Part shown: positions 44,114 to 52,998 of the stretch, piece by piece
Layout of the letters: each line of letters begins with the position of its first letter
Position numbering within the stretch: the first letter of the stretch is position 1
Assembly: GCF_014904795.1 (NCBI RefSeq)
Contig: NZ_JACZFS010000017.1
Coordinates: 174,113 to 238,112 of the forward strand
Length of the DNA: 64,000 nt
Direction: 5' to 3'
Origin: Nisaea nitritireducens
Lineage (GTDB): Bacteria > Pseudomonadota > Alphaproteobacteria > Thalassobaculales > Thalassobaculaceae
Notes under the pieces: generated by a model
Told to the model about the DNA's origin: nothing
What the model saw: only the letters and a program-made list of their open reading frames with translations
Database searches by the model: none
Made by a program: the position numbers and the translations under genes

Positions 44114-44710
44114 TCAGGCCTTTTTCTGCGCCTTCTTCCCCGCCGGCTGTTTGGCCTTCTTGCGGTTGACCTCCAGCGTGCTGAAGACAGGCATATCCAG
44201 ATTGCTGCCCCGGGCGATCGCGACGACGCCGGTGCGGGATACCTCGATGGCGCCAAGCGCGCTCATAAGCTCGACAAAAGCCGAGATCTTGGACGGGCTG
44301 CCGGTCAGCTCGAAAACGAAGCTTTCCAGCGTGCTGTCGATGGCCCGGGCGCGAAACATGTCCGCGATCCGGAGAGCCTCGATGCGGTGCTCGCCGACAT
44401 TGCGGATCTTGATCAGCGCCAGTTCGCGCTCAAGATGCGGTCCCTCAAGCGTTAAATCGTGCACGGAATGGACCGGCACCAGACGGCCAAGCTGCGCCTT
44501 GATCTGGGCAATAATCTGCGGTGTTCCGGTGGTCACGATGGTGATCCGCGACAGATGGGCAGCCGTGTCTACCGACGATACCGTCAGGCTTTCGATATTA
44601 TAACCGCGGCCGGAGAACAGGCCGATGACACGGGCGAGAACGCCCGGCTCGTCATCCACCAGCACGGCAAGAGTATGGGTCGCTTCTGCGATTTCAGTGG
44701 CTGCGTTCAC
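44114..44710 (-). CDS. ilvN: Acetolactate synthase small (regulatory) subunit
   Basis: This 198-residue protein has an N-terminal ACT domain ('HTLAVLVDDEPGVLARVIGLFSGRGYNIESLTVS', about 12-85) that binds valine, and the usual C-terminal domain ('RIADMFRARAIDSTLESFVFELTGSPSKISAFVELMSALG'). A Lys/Ala-rich tail is added. It restores full activity and feedback control to the large subunit. It lies 114 bp downstream of ilvB. The symbol ilvH is equally used. Confidence 0.96.
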   Translation of the reverse strand: MNAATEIAEATHTLAVLVDDEPGVLARVIGLFSGRGYNIESLTVSSVDTAAHLSRITIVTTGTPQIIAQIKAQLGRLVPVHSVHDLTLEGPHLERELALIKIRNVGEHRIEALRIADMFRARAIDSTLESFVFELTGSPSKISAFVELMSALGAIEVSRTGVVAIARGSNLDMPVFSTLEVNRKKAKQPAGKKAQKKA

Positions 44711-44824
44711 GATACGCTCCGAATTCTGGGCGGCCGACCGGCCGCCGATACCTTATAGAGTGAATGGGCGGATGGCGCCCGCGCCTTTTCAGGCAAGCGG
44801 GCGACGCACCTTCAGGCGGGATTT

Positions 44825-46615
44825 CTAGACCAGCACCATCCCGTTTTCCGACGTCTCCAGCTCCGCCTTGTCGTCCGGCCCGAGCAGCATCTCGTAATGC
44901 GCCGCACCGGACGGGATCATCGGGAAGCAGTTCTCGTCCTTCTTGACCATGATATCGGCCAGCACGAAACGGTCCGTCTCAAGCATCTCCATGATCACGT
45001 CGTCGAGCTGATCGACCGTCTCGGCCCTGAGCCCGACGCCGCCGAAAGCCTCCGCGACCTTGATGAAGTCAGGCAGGCTCTCCGAATAGCTCTCGGAATA
45101 ACGGCCGCCATGGTTCAGTTCCTGCCACTGCCGGACCATTCCCATCCACTGGTTGTTCACGATGAAGGACTTCACCGGCAGCCGATACTGGGCGAGCGTC
45201 GACAGCTCCTGAATGTTCATCAGGTAGGAAGCCTCACCGGCGACATCGATCACCGTCGCTTCCGGATGCGCGATCTGCACGCCCATTGCGGCCGGCAGGC
45301 CGTAGCCCATGGTGCCGAGACCTCCGGACGTCATCCAGCGGTTCGGCTCCTCGAAGCCGAAATACTGGGCCGCCCACATCTGGTGCTGGCCAACTTCGGT
45401 TGTGATGTAAGTGTCGCGATCACGGGTCAACTCGTACAGCCGCTTGATCGCGTGCTGCGGCTTGATGACCGACGTATCTTCGGTGAAGGCTAGGCATTTG
45501 CGCTCACGCCATGTCTCGATCTGCGCCCACCACTTCTCCAGCGGCTTGGCATTGGCCTTGTAGCCCTTGGCTTTCCAGACCTTGAGCATCTGCTCAAGAA
45601 TGGTAGCGGCATCGCCGATGATCGGCAGGTCCACAACAACGTTCTTGTTGATCGAGCTCGGGTCGACATCGACATGCACCTTGGTCGAATTCGGCGAGAA
45701 GTCGGAAATCCGCCCCGTCACCCGGTCATCGAAACGCGCGCCGATATTCATCATCACGTCGCAATTATACATCGCGAGGTTGGCTTCGTAGGTGCCGTGC
45801 ATACCCAGCATGCCGAGGAACTGACGATCTTGTGACGGATAGGCGCCAAGCCCCATCAGCGTCAGGGTCGTCGGTGCCTGGGTCAGACGCACCAGCTCCG
45901 CATAGAGCTTTGAGGCCTTCGGGCCGGCATTGATCAGGCCGCCGCCGCCATAGAAAATCGGCCGCTTCGCCTTCGCGAGCAGATCGACCGCACGCTCGAT
46001 GGCGCTCTCGTCGCCCTTTACCTGCGGCTTGTAGCTCGGATGCGCGTTCCCGTTCGGGGCATAATAAGGACCTTCTGCGAACAGAATATCTTTCGGCAGA
46101 TCGACCACGACAGGGCCCGGACGGCCGGTCTTGGCGACATAGACCGCCTCATGAATGGTGTCGGCCAGCCGGGTGACGTCTTTCACCAGGTAATTATGCT
46201 TGGTGCACGGCCGGGTGATACCCGTCGTGTCCGCTTCCTGGAAAGCGTCATTGCCGATCAGATGCGTCGGCACCTGCCCGGTCAGGCAAACAATCGGAAT
46301 GGAGTCCATCAGTGCATCGGTCAGACCGGTCACTGCATTGGTCGCGCCCGGGCCGGACGTCACCAGAACGCAGCCGACCTTACCGGTCGAACGGGCATAA
46401 CCTTCCGCCGCATGCACGGCCGCCTGTTCATGGCGCACAAGGATGTGACGGATACGGTTGGACTTGAAGATCTCGTCATAGATCGGCAATACCGCCCCGC
46501 CGGGATAGCCGAATACTACTTCTACGCCCTGATCCTGCAACGCTTTGAGAATGATCGCCGCCCCATTCATCTGGGCGTCGGGTTTTCGGGTATTCGGCGT
46601 GCGCGGGGTAGCCAT
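44825..46615 (-). CDS. ilvB: Acetolactate synthase large (catalytic) subunit
   Basis: This 596-residue ThDP/FAD enzyme condenses pyruvate with pyruvate or 2-oxobutyrate. 'DQGVEVVFGYPGGAVLPIYDEIF' with the activating Glu in 'HILVRHEQAAVHAAEGYARSTGKVG' lies in the N-terminal domain. 'GARFDDRVTG' marks the FAD domain. The ThDP motif near the C-terminus is 'VIDVAGEASYLMNIQELSTLAQYRLPVKSFIVNNQ', where the usual GDGS is replaced by GEAS. It is the first gene of the ilvB-ilvN pair. Confidence 0.97.
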   Translation of the reverse strand: MATPRTPNTRKPDAQMNGAAIILKALQDQGVEVVFGYPGGAVLPIYDEIFKSNRIRHILVRHEQAAVHAAEGYARSTGKVGCVLVTSGPGATNAVTGLTDALMDSIPIVCLTGQVPTHLIGNDAFQEADTTGITRPCTKHNYLVKDVTRLADTIHEAVYVAKTGRPGPVVVDLPKDILFAEGPYYAPNGNAHPSYKPQVKGDESAIERAVDLLAKAKRPIFYGGGGLINAGPKASKLYAELVRLTQAPTTLTLMGLGAYPSQDRQFLGMLGMHGTYEANLAMYNCDVMMNIGARFDDRVTGRISDFSPNSTKVHVDVDPSSINKNVVVDLPIIGDAATILEQMLKVWKAKGYKANAKPLEKWWAQIETWRERKCLAFTEDTSVIKPQHAIKRLYELTRDRDTYITTEVGQHQMWAAQYFGFEEPNRWMTSGGLGTMGYGLPAAMGVQIAHPEATVIDVAGEASYLMNIQELSTLAQYRLPVKSFIVNNQWMGMVRQWQELNHGGRYSESYSESLPDFIKVAEAFGGVGLRAETVDQLDDVIMEMLETDRFVLADIMVKKDENCFPMIPSGAAHYEMLLGPDDKAELETSENGMVLV

Positions 46616-46778
46616 TTTACCGTTCCTCTCTCAAATCTCATTCGCAGTTGCGGCATAAGCCGCCCCCGCCGACAGGCGGGATTGATCGGATAAAATCCTG
46701 TCAAATCAATAAGGTCGACAGAAACTCAGACAAATATCGCGACACCGAAGGCGTCGCGACGGGCCGGAACCTAGACCG

Positions 46779-47777
46779 TCAGCTATGACCGGTCAACAGA
46801 AACTGACGAACATTATTAAAGATTTTTCCGTCCGATCTTTCCGAATATTGCTCGTGCAGGGTAAAATTTGCATGAACCTGATTGCGAAACCAGGTCATCT
46901 GCCGTTTCGCGTAGCGCCTCGTATCCCGTTGGGCAATCCGGACACATTCCTCACGCGACATTTTTTCATCAATAAATTCAATGAGTTGCGGAACGCCCAA
47001 TGCCTTCCTCGCCGGCAAAGCAGGATCAAGATCGAGCGCCATCAGAGCCTCCACCTCCGCCAACGCGCCGCGCTCCAGCATTTTTTCGAAGCGTCCATCG
47101 CAACTGCGATAAAGAGACGCGCGTTCCGGCAAAAGTGTGATGGTGAAGAAGTCGATGCCTTCCGGTGGCTCCGCCGGCCGTTCCTGCCATACGGAAAGCG
47201 GCTGTCCCGTATCCTGAAGCACTTCCCAGGCCCGGATCAGCCGCTGGCTGTCCCCGTCATGCAGGCGTGCCGCGAGTACGGGGTCTCCCTCCGCCAGTCT
47301 TTGCCGGAGTGCCGCACCGCCGATCTCTGCATGCAGCGCCCGCGCAGCAGCCCGCGCTTCGGGTGAGACCTCCGGCATTTCGGACAAGCCGTGCGTCAGG
47401 GCACGCAGATAGAGACCTGTACCGCCGCAAAGGATCGGCACCCTGCCCGCCTGCGCGGCCTCATGTATTTCGGCAAGCGCATGTTCACGCCATAGTGCCG
47501 CTGAGCAGACTTCCGCCGCGCTGAGGAAACCATAGAGCCTGTGCGGCGCCCGCTTCAGGTCCGCCGGATCGGGCCTGGCCGTGATGATGTCCAGCTCACG
47601 GTAGACCTGCATCGAGTCCGCATTAATCACGGTCCCGCCAAATTCTTCGGCAAGATCCACGGCAAGCGCCGACTTGCCGCTCGCGGTCGGCCCGCCGATG
47701 ACGATGGCCCGGATCGGACAGGCTCCGGTGGCGCCGATGCCGCCTTCTGTATCTGAAACTTCGCTGGACATGCCCAT
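46779..47777 (-). CDS. miaA: tRNA dimethylallyltransferase MiaA
   Basis: This enzyme adds the isopentenyl group to A37 of tRNAs reading UNN codons. From Met 47777 it has 332 residues, somewhat longer than usual at the N-terminus; Met 47771 is equally possible, and the open frame to 48089 is rejected because it covers serB. Motifs: P-loop 'VIGGPTASGKSALAVDLAEEFGG', 'VINADSMQVYRELDIITARP', 'GGTGLYLRALTHGL' and the C-terminal 'RDTRRYAKRQMTWFRNQ'. It is divergent from serB. Confidence 0.96.
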   Translation of the reverse strand: MGMSSEVSDTEGGIGATGACPIRAIVIGGPTASGKSALAVDLAEEFGGTVINADSMQVYRELDIITARPDPADLKRAPHRLYGFLSAAEVCSAALWREHALAEIHEAAQAGRVPILCGGTGLYLRALTHGLSEMPEVSPEARAAARALHAEIGGAALRQRLAEGDPVLAARLHDGDSQRLIRAWEVLQDTGQPLSVWQERPAEPPEGIDFFTITLLPERASLYRSCDGRFEKMLERGALAEVEALMALDLDPALPARKALGVPQLIEFIDEKMSREECVRIAQRDTRRYAKRQMTWFRNQVHANFTLHEQYSERSDGKIFNNVRQFLLTGHS

Positions 47778-47802
47778 GGCGATTACGCGATAAGCCGGGC
47801 CC

Positions 47803-48699
47803 ATGCAATATGTCCTCACTCTGACGTCAAATCCGGCCATCCCCGCAATCGACAGCACCGTCGTCGCCACAGCGGAGACGGCCTTGCGCGATGGCGGCCT
47901 GACCGTCGGTACAATCGATTGGCTCGATCCCGACGCAGCCGCAGATCTTCCCTTCGACGGCACCATGCCAGCCGACCTCGCAGCAACGCTGCATGAGGCC
48001 CTTTCCGGGGTTGCGGTGGACGTGAACCTCCAGAGCGCTTCGGGCCGGCGGAAGAAGCTGCTCATTGCCGATATGGATTCCACGGTCATTACCTCAGAAT
48101 CCCTCGACGATCTCGCGACCTATGCCGGGATCGGCGACAAGATCGCACCGATCACCTTTCGCGCCATGCGGGGGGAGCTCGATTTTGAGGAAGCACTGAA
48201 GGAACGGGTGGCGATGCTGGCGGGGCATCCCTCCAGCCTGCTGGATCGCCTGTTGTCCGAAGTTGAAATCACTCCGGGGGCGCAGGCCCTTGTTACCACC
48301 ATGCGGCGCGACGGGGCCTATACGGCCCTCGTCTCCGGCGGCTTCACATCGCTGACCGGTCCCGTGCGCGAACGGCTCGGCTTCCACACCGACCGCGCCA
48401 ACACTCTGAATGTCGCCGACGGCAGTTTTACCGGAACTGTCGGCGAGCCGATCCTGGGACGGGATGCAAAACTCGTCGCCCTCAACGGTTTCTGCGACGA
48501 GCTCGGAATAGCATCGACAGATGCGGTTACAGTCGGCGACGGAGCGAACGATCTCGCGATGCTGCAGGCCGCCGGCATGGGGGTCGCTTTCCGCGGCAAA
48601 CCGGCTGTCCGCGAGGCGGCCAGCTTCCGGATCGATCACGGCGATCTCAGTGCGCTGCTTCACCTGCAGGGCTATAAGCGGTCCGAATTCGCCGGCTGA
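47803..48699 (+). CDS. serB: Phosphoserine phosphatase SerB
   Basis: This 298-residue HAD-family enzyme performs the last step of serine synthesis. The N-terminal 80 residues form an extra domain as in other proteobacterial SerB proteins. The HAD motifs are 'LLIADMDSTVITSE' (nucleophile Asp), 'YTALVSGGFTSLTGPVRERLGF' (motif II Ser), Lys in 'LGRDAKLVALNGF' and 'AVTVGDGANDLAMLQAAGMGVAF' (motif III). It is divergent from miaA, with start codons 26 bp apart. Confidence 0.96.
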   Translation: MQYVLTLTSNPAIPAIDSTVVATAETALRDGGLTVGTIDWLDPDAAADLPFDGTMPADLAATLHEALSGVAVDVNLQSASGRRKKLLIADMDSTVITSESLDDLATYAGIGDKIAPITFRAMRGELDFEEALKERVAMLAGHPSSLLDRLLSEVEITPGAQALVTTMRRDGAYTALVSGGFTSLTGPVRERLGFHTDRANTLNVADGSFTGTVGEPILGRDAKLVALNGFCDELGIASTDAVTVGDGANDLAMLQAAGMGVAFRGKPAVREAASFRIDHGDLSALLHLQGYKRSEFAG

Positions 48700-48735
48700 T
48701 CTAACCCGCACCGAAATGACCAGCACCAAAAACAA

Positions 48736-48761
48736 CGGCGCCGGTCTTTCGACCGGCGCCG
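48736..48761 (-). terminator. Terminator between serB and degP
   Basis: CGGCGCCGGTC-TTTC-GACCGGCGCCG is a perfect 11-bp stem. On the minus strand it is followed by TTGTTTTT, a good U tract for the degP transcript. It may also stop serB transcripts from the other side. Confidence 0.85.
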
Positions 48762-48803
48762 CGCGTCGCACCCGCTAGGGCTGCCTGGGGGGGCGGGGGA
48801 GAA

Positions 48804-50324
48804 TTAGCCCTCGGTAATGCGGAGTGCGACAAACCTCATTTCACCACCGCGATTGACGGTAAGCAGGACCGACTTCTTGCCGGCATCCTTGGCCGTCGCG
48901 ATGCCCTTCTGAACGCTGGACGGCGACATCACCGGCGTCTGCTGCACCTCGACGATCACATCGCCTGGCCGCAAATCGCGGGCTGCGGGGCCATTCGGAT
49001 CGACATCCGTAACCACAACACCCTTGGCATCGTCTCCAAGGGAGTACTTACCCCGCATGTCGTCGCTGATTGCGGACAATTCAAGGCCCAATGACTCCAC
49101 CCGGTCCGGTTTTGCCGGCTGCGGTTGCGGACCACCACTGGTAAGCAGAGCTTTTTTCTCGGCTTCCTCAAGTTCACCGATATTCGCGGTGACCCTTACC
49201 ACCTTGCCTCCGCGCCAGAGGTCCACCGGCACATCCTTGCCAATCGGCGTCTGGGCGACGATTTTCGGCAATTCGCGCATCGAGCCGACATCACGGCTGT
49301 TGAACTTCAGGATCACATCACCGGCACGGATACCCGCCGACTTGGCCGGGCCCTTGTCGTTGACATGGGCGACGAGAGCGCCGCGTGCGCCATCGAGCGA
49401 CAGGCTTTCCGCAACTTCGTCCGTCACTTCCTGGATCCGCACTCCGAGCCAGCCGCGACGGGTCCGGCCGAATTCACGCAGCTGATCGACCACAGGGTCA
49501 GCCAAAGCAGAGGAAACCGCGAAACCAATTCCGACAGAACCGCCCGACTGAGAGAAGATCACGGTGTTCACACCGATCACCTCGCCCTCGAGATTGAACA
49601 GCGGACCGCCGGAATTGCCCTTGTTGATGGCCGCGTCGGTCTGGATGAAATCATCATATGGGCCCTGCCCGATATCGCGCCCACGGGCGGAAACGATACC
49701 GGCCGTCACCGTGCCGCCAAGGCCGAACGGGTTACCGATCGCGACAACCCAGTCGCCAACGCGCATCTTGTCCGAATTGCCGAATTTTACCACCGGCAGA
49801 TCGACGTCACGCGGGTCGAACTTCAGCAAGGCAATGTCGGTTTTCGGGTCGGTGCCGACAAGCGTTGCTTCGAACTCCGTATCGTCCTGCATACGGATCA
49901 GGATCTCGTCCGCGTCACGGATGACATGGTTGTTCGTCACCACATATCCGGACTTGTCGACAATGAAACCGGAACCGAGGGACTGTGCCCGACGGGAGCG
50001 CGGCTCTCCGTTCGGACGCATGCGATCCTCGAATTCCTTGAAGAATTCTTCGAAAGGTGTGCCAGGCGGCAACGCACGATCGTCACTCGACGCCGTAATT
50101 GTCTGGGTCGTGGAGATATTGACCACCGCCGGAAGCAGCTTCTCGGCAAGATCGGCGAAGGTCTCCGGCGCGGCTCTGGCGATCGCGGGAGATACCGGCA
50201 TAAATACCGGCACGGCCACAGCAACCGCCATGAAACCGGCTACCAAACCAGCTCTCAGGCTCCGGCTGACCGAATGAGAGATTTCTGTGGGGACGCCTGT
50301 CATAGTTTCAACGCTCCTTGGCAA
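48804..50324 (-). CDS. degP: Do-like periplasmic serine protease (DegP/HtrA family)
   Basis: This 506-residue envelope quality-control protease carries a signal peptide (about 20-50, ending near PAIARA). The trypsin-like triad is His in 'VVTNNHVIRDAD', Asp in 'TDIALLKFDP' and Ser in 'INKGNSGGPLFNLEGEVIGVN'. Two PDZ domains follow (beginning around 'GWLGVRIQEV' and 'GLELSAISDD', with 'GPAARDLRPGDVIVEVQ'). MTGVPTE seven residues in is an alternative start. It lies downstream of hflK-hflC, as in many alphaproteobacteria. Confidence 0.95.
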   Translation of the reverse strand: MPRSVETMTGVPTEISHSVSRSLRAGLVAGFMAVAVAVPVFMPVSPAIARAAPETFADLAEKLLPAVVNISTTQTITASSDDRALPPGTPFEEFFKEFEDRMRPNGEPRSRRAQSLGSGFIVDKSGYVVTNNHVIRDADEILIRMQDDTEFEATLVGTDPKTDIALLKFDPRDVDLPVVKFGNSDKMRVGDWVVAIGNPFGLGGTVTAGIVSARGRDIGQGPYDDFIQTDAAINKGNSGGPLFNLEGEVIGVNTVIFSQSGGSVGIGFAVSSALADPVVDQLREFGRTRRGWLGVRIQEVTDEVAESLSLDGARGALVAHVNDKGPAKSAGIRAGDVILKFNSRDVGSMRELPKIVAQTPIGKDVPVDLWRGGKVVRVTANIGELEEAEKKALLTSGGPQPQPAKPDRVESLGLELSAISDDMRGKYSLGDDAKGVVVTDVDPNGPAARDLRPGDVIVEVQQTPVMSPSSVQKGIATAKDAGKKSVLLTVNRGGEMRFVALRITEG

Positions 50325-50580
50325 AGCTTGTATCCAATTTGGGGTCGGGACCCTTATCCCGGCCCGGAAGCGGCGGGCCTTCAGCCCGTCGACAGAAGTG
50401 AGTCTTTTCGCCCCAATTAGTACGCCATCAAGGTAGGGACGATCGAACGGCTTTCAACGTTGCCCCTCGATAAAGTCAGATATAGCGACCGGGTGTGGCG
50501 GCAATGTGGTGCGGATCGAGCAACTGTGTCCGAATTGCGGCAATTGCCGGTTCCAGCCCCTTCAGAGGACCATAACCACC

Positions 50581-50769
50581 TCACGCGGCGCGTAAAACCC
50601 AAGCCAGAGCAAATCCCAGAACCATGGCGATAAGACCGGCGCGCCGAAGCACACCCTCATCGAGTTCAAGCGCCATCCGCATCATTGCCTTCATTCGACC
50701 CGGCATCAGCGCGTAAAGACAGCCCTCGATAAAGAAAACGAGGGCAAGCGCCGTAAGGAATTCCGTCAC
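50581..50769 (-). CDS. DUF2065 family small membrane protein
   Basis: The 62-residue product has two membrane segments ('LTALALVFFIEGCLYALM' and 'AGLIAMVLGFALAWVL') with the conserved 'FIEGxxYALMP' and 'MKAMMRMALELDEGVLRRAGLIAMVLG' pattern of DUF2065 (YjeT). This family typically follows hflC, as here (39 bp apart). The role is unknown, presumably related to HflKC. Confidence 0.9.
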   Translation of the reverse strand: MTEFLTALALVFFIEGCLYALMPGRMKAMMRMALELDEGVLRRAGLIAMVLGFALAWVLRAA

Positions 50770-50808
50770 GGCACTGCCCTCGCTTTTTTCCGAGCCGCGT
50801 CGGCCCCG

Positions 50809-51684
50809 CTATTGCGGAGCCGGCGCACCTTCGATGTTCTTGAAGTATTTGAAGAAGTCGCTGTCCGGAGACAACACCATAGTGGTATCGCCGCCTGTCA
50901 TCGCTTTCCGGTAGGCTTGCATAGACCGGTAGAAGGCAAAGAATTCCGGATCCTGGCCGAAGGCCTCCGCGTAAATCCGGATCGCTTCGCCATCGCCCTG
51001 ACCGCGCAGTATCTCGGACTGCTTCTTCGCCTCGGCGACGATCACGACACGCTGTTTGTCAGCGTCAGCGCGAATTTTCTGCGCTTCTTCCTGACCCTGC
51101 GCCCGGAACTCCTTGGACTCTCGTTCACGCTCGGACTTCATCCGATTGTAAATGTTGAGGCTGGTTTCTTCCGGATAATCCGCGCGGCGGATCCGGACCT
51201 CGACCAATTCCATACCGAGCGGCCGGGCATCGTCATTAGCCTGCTGACGAATGCTGGCCATGATCGCGATCCGCTGATCGGAAAGAATGCTGAGCAGCGT
51301 TTCGTTACCAAGCACACGGCGGAGTGAAGAATTGATAATCGGGCTCAGGCGCGAACGCGCGCCCATCTCATCCTTCACTGTCTGGAAGAACAGCAACGGG
51401 TCGACGATCTTGAAGCGAGCGTATGAATCGACATCGAGACGCTTCTGGTCAGACAGAATGACCTGCTGCTTCGGCGGGTCGAGATCCAGCACGCGCTTGT
51501 CGTAATAGACCACGTTCTGCCAAGGCAACTTGACCTTCAGGCCCGGATCCTTGACCGCTTCAATCGGAGCACCGAACTGCAGAACGATAGCCTGCTGAAC
51601 CTGCGGAACGACGAAAAGCGACGTGAAGGCGACGAACCCGGCTACCAGAACCAGGACGCCTAAAACTGCGAGGCTCTTATTCAT
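50809..51684 (-). CDS. hflC: HflC, SPFH-family modulator of FtsH
   Basis: This 291-residue protein has an N-terminal membrane anchor ('AVLGVLVLVAGFVAFTSLFVV'), the SPFH/band-7 domain ('QQAIVLQFGAPIEAV', 'LDVDSYARFKIVDPLLFFQTV', 'GMELVEVRIRRADYPEETSLNIYNRMKSERERE') and a long coiled-coil rich in Ala/Glu/Gln. With HflK it forms the periplasmic cage around FtsH. It overlaps hflK by 4 bases. Confidence 0.97.
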   Translation of the reverse strand: MNKSLAVLGVLVLVAGFVAFTSLFVVPQVQQAIVLQFGAPIEAVKDPGLKVKLPWQNVVYYDKRVLDLDPPKQQVILSDQKRLDVDSYARFKIVDPLLFFQTVKDEMGARSRLSPIINSSLRRVLGNETLLSILSDQRIAIMASIRQQANDDARPLGMELVEVRIRRADYPEETSLNIYNRMKSERERESKEFRAQGQEEAQKIRADADKQRVVIVAEAKKQSEILRGQGDGEAIRIYAEAFGQDPEFFAFYRSMQAYRKAMTGGDTTMVLSPDSDFFKYFKNIEGAPAPQ

Positions 51685-52856
51685 TGCGTGCCTCCCGAGG
51701 TCGAGCGGTTCTGTTGCATCTGCTTCTGTACTTCAGGCAAAGGCAGGTAAGGCACAACGCCGCTGCCGCCATCCGCGCTATCGATGATGATCTTGTTCAC
51801 GTTCCCGAGCACTTCTTCCAGTGTCTCCAGATAGATACGCTTCTGGGTCACTTCCTTGGCTGCCGAATAGGCTGTGTAGACCGACTTGAAACGATCCGCA
51901 TCACCAGTTGCCCGGTTGATCACCTCCTGCCGATACGCATCCGCTTCCTCGACGATCTGGGCCGCTTCACCACGGGCACGCGGCACAACGTCGTTACGGA
52001 AAGTCTCGGCTTCGTTCTTCAACCGGTCCTTATCCTGACGGGCACGCTGCACTTCATTGAAGGCATCGATAACCTGCTTCGGCGGATCAACTGCAAGCAG
52101 CTGAACCTGACGGACAGAGACGCCCGCACCATATTCGTTCAACAGACTCTGCAAATCTTCCTGGACAGTGCTTTCGATCAGCTGCCGGCCCTCGGTCAAG
52201 GCAACCTGGATGGGCCGCTTGCCGATAGCATCGCGCATCGCCGATTCAGCCGCCATCTTCACCGTTTCCGCAGGCTCCTGAAGATTGAACAGGAAATCGC
52301 CGGCTTCCGCGATCCGCCAGAACACGACGAAATCAATATCGACGATATTCTCATCACCGGTGATCATCTGGCTTTCTTCGGGAACGTCCCGCTGCACAGA
52401 GCTGCGGCTCGAGCCGTCGCCTGAGCTTCGATAGCCGACTTCAATCCGGTTTTCACGGGTCACATCCGGCTTCATAACGGAGCCGATCGGCGAAGGATAA
52501 TTCCAGTGCAGACCCGGCTCTGTCGGTACACCGGTATAACGGCCGAAAACGAGCTCAATGCCCTGCTCGTTCGGCTGGACCCGATAAAGGCCAGAGAACA
52601 GCCAGAGAGCGAGCAGGCCGATCACGACCAGTGTAATGCCTGTCGGTCCGCCCATGCCGCGGGGCAGCATGCTTTTAAGGCGAGCCTGCCCCTGACGAAT
52701 GACCTCGTCAATGTCCGGTGGCTGCTGACCGCCACCGCCCGGTCCGCGACCACCCCACGGAGACTTACCGCCACCGCCGTTGCCGCCGCCAGACCCGTTG
52801 CCGCCGCCGCCGCCCCAAGGACCGCCGCCACCGCCACCTTGATTGCTCCAAGGCAT
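51681..52856 (-). CDS. hflK: HflK, SPFH-family modulator of FtsH
   Basis: The 391-residue partner of HflC has a Gly/Trp/Pro-rich cytoplasmic N-terminus (about 1-50), one membrane segment ('GITLVVIGLLALWLFSGLYRV') and the SPFH domain ('NEQGIELVFGRYTGVPTEPGLHWNYPSPIGSV', 'NIVDIDFVVFWRIAEAGDFLFN'). Coiled coils follow ('FNEVQRARQDKDRLKNEAETFRNDVVPRARGEAAQIVEEA'). It is the first gene of hflK-hflC-DUF2065 and is divergent from mrp. Confidence 0.97.
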   Translation of the reverse strand: MPWSNQGGGGGGPWGGGGGNGSGGGNGGGGKSPWGGRGPGGGGQQPPDIDEVIRQGQARLKSMLPRGMGGPTGITLVVIGLLALWLFSGLYRVQPNEQGIELVFGRYTGVPTEPGLHWNYPSPIGSVMKPDVTRENRIEVGYRSSGDGSSRSSVQRDVPEESQMITGDENIVDIDFVVFWRIAEAGDFLFNLQEPAETVKMAAESAMRDAIGKRPIQVALTEGRQLIESTVQEDLQSLLNEYGAGVSVRQVQLLAVDPPKQVIDAFNEVQRARQDKDRLKNEAETFRNDVVPRARGEAAQIVEEADAYRQEVINRATGDADRFKSVYTAYSAAKEVTQKRIYLETLEEVLGNVNKIIIDSADGGSGVVPYLPLPEVQKQMQQNRSTSGGTQ

Positions 52857-52998
52857 GTATGTTTCCCCTCATCATAAAGCGCGTCGTCGCTCTTAGCAGA
52901 TGCCCCCCCTGTTGCAAAGGAATAGGGGATGCGTATATCTGCTTGCGCGCGACAGTACGTTGAATTCGCATATTGGCCAAAAGCCGGAGAAATCAAGC

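Noticed and set aside
47778..48089. N-terminal extension of miaA to 48089
   Set aside because: It would cover the first third of serB on the other strand, and MiaA proteins begin shortly before the P-loop.
49125..50420. 431-codon plus-strand frame opposite degP
   Set aside because: Shadow of the protease gene, which has a full catalytic triad and two PDZ domains.
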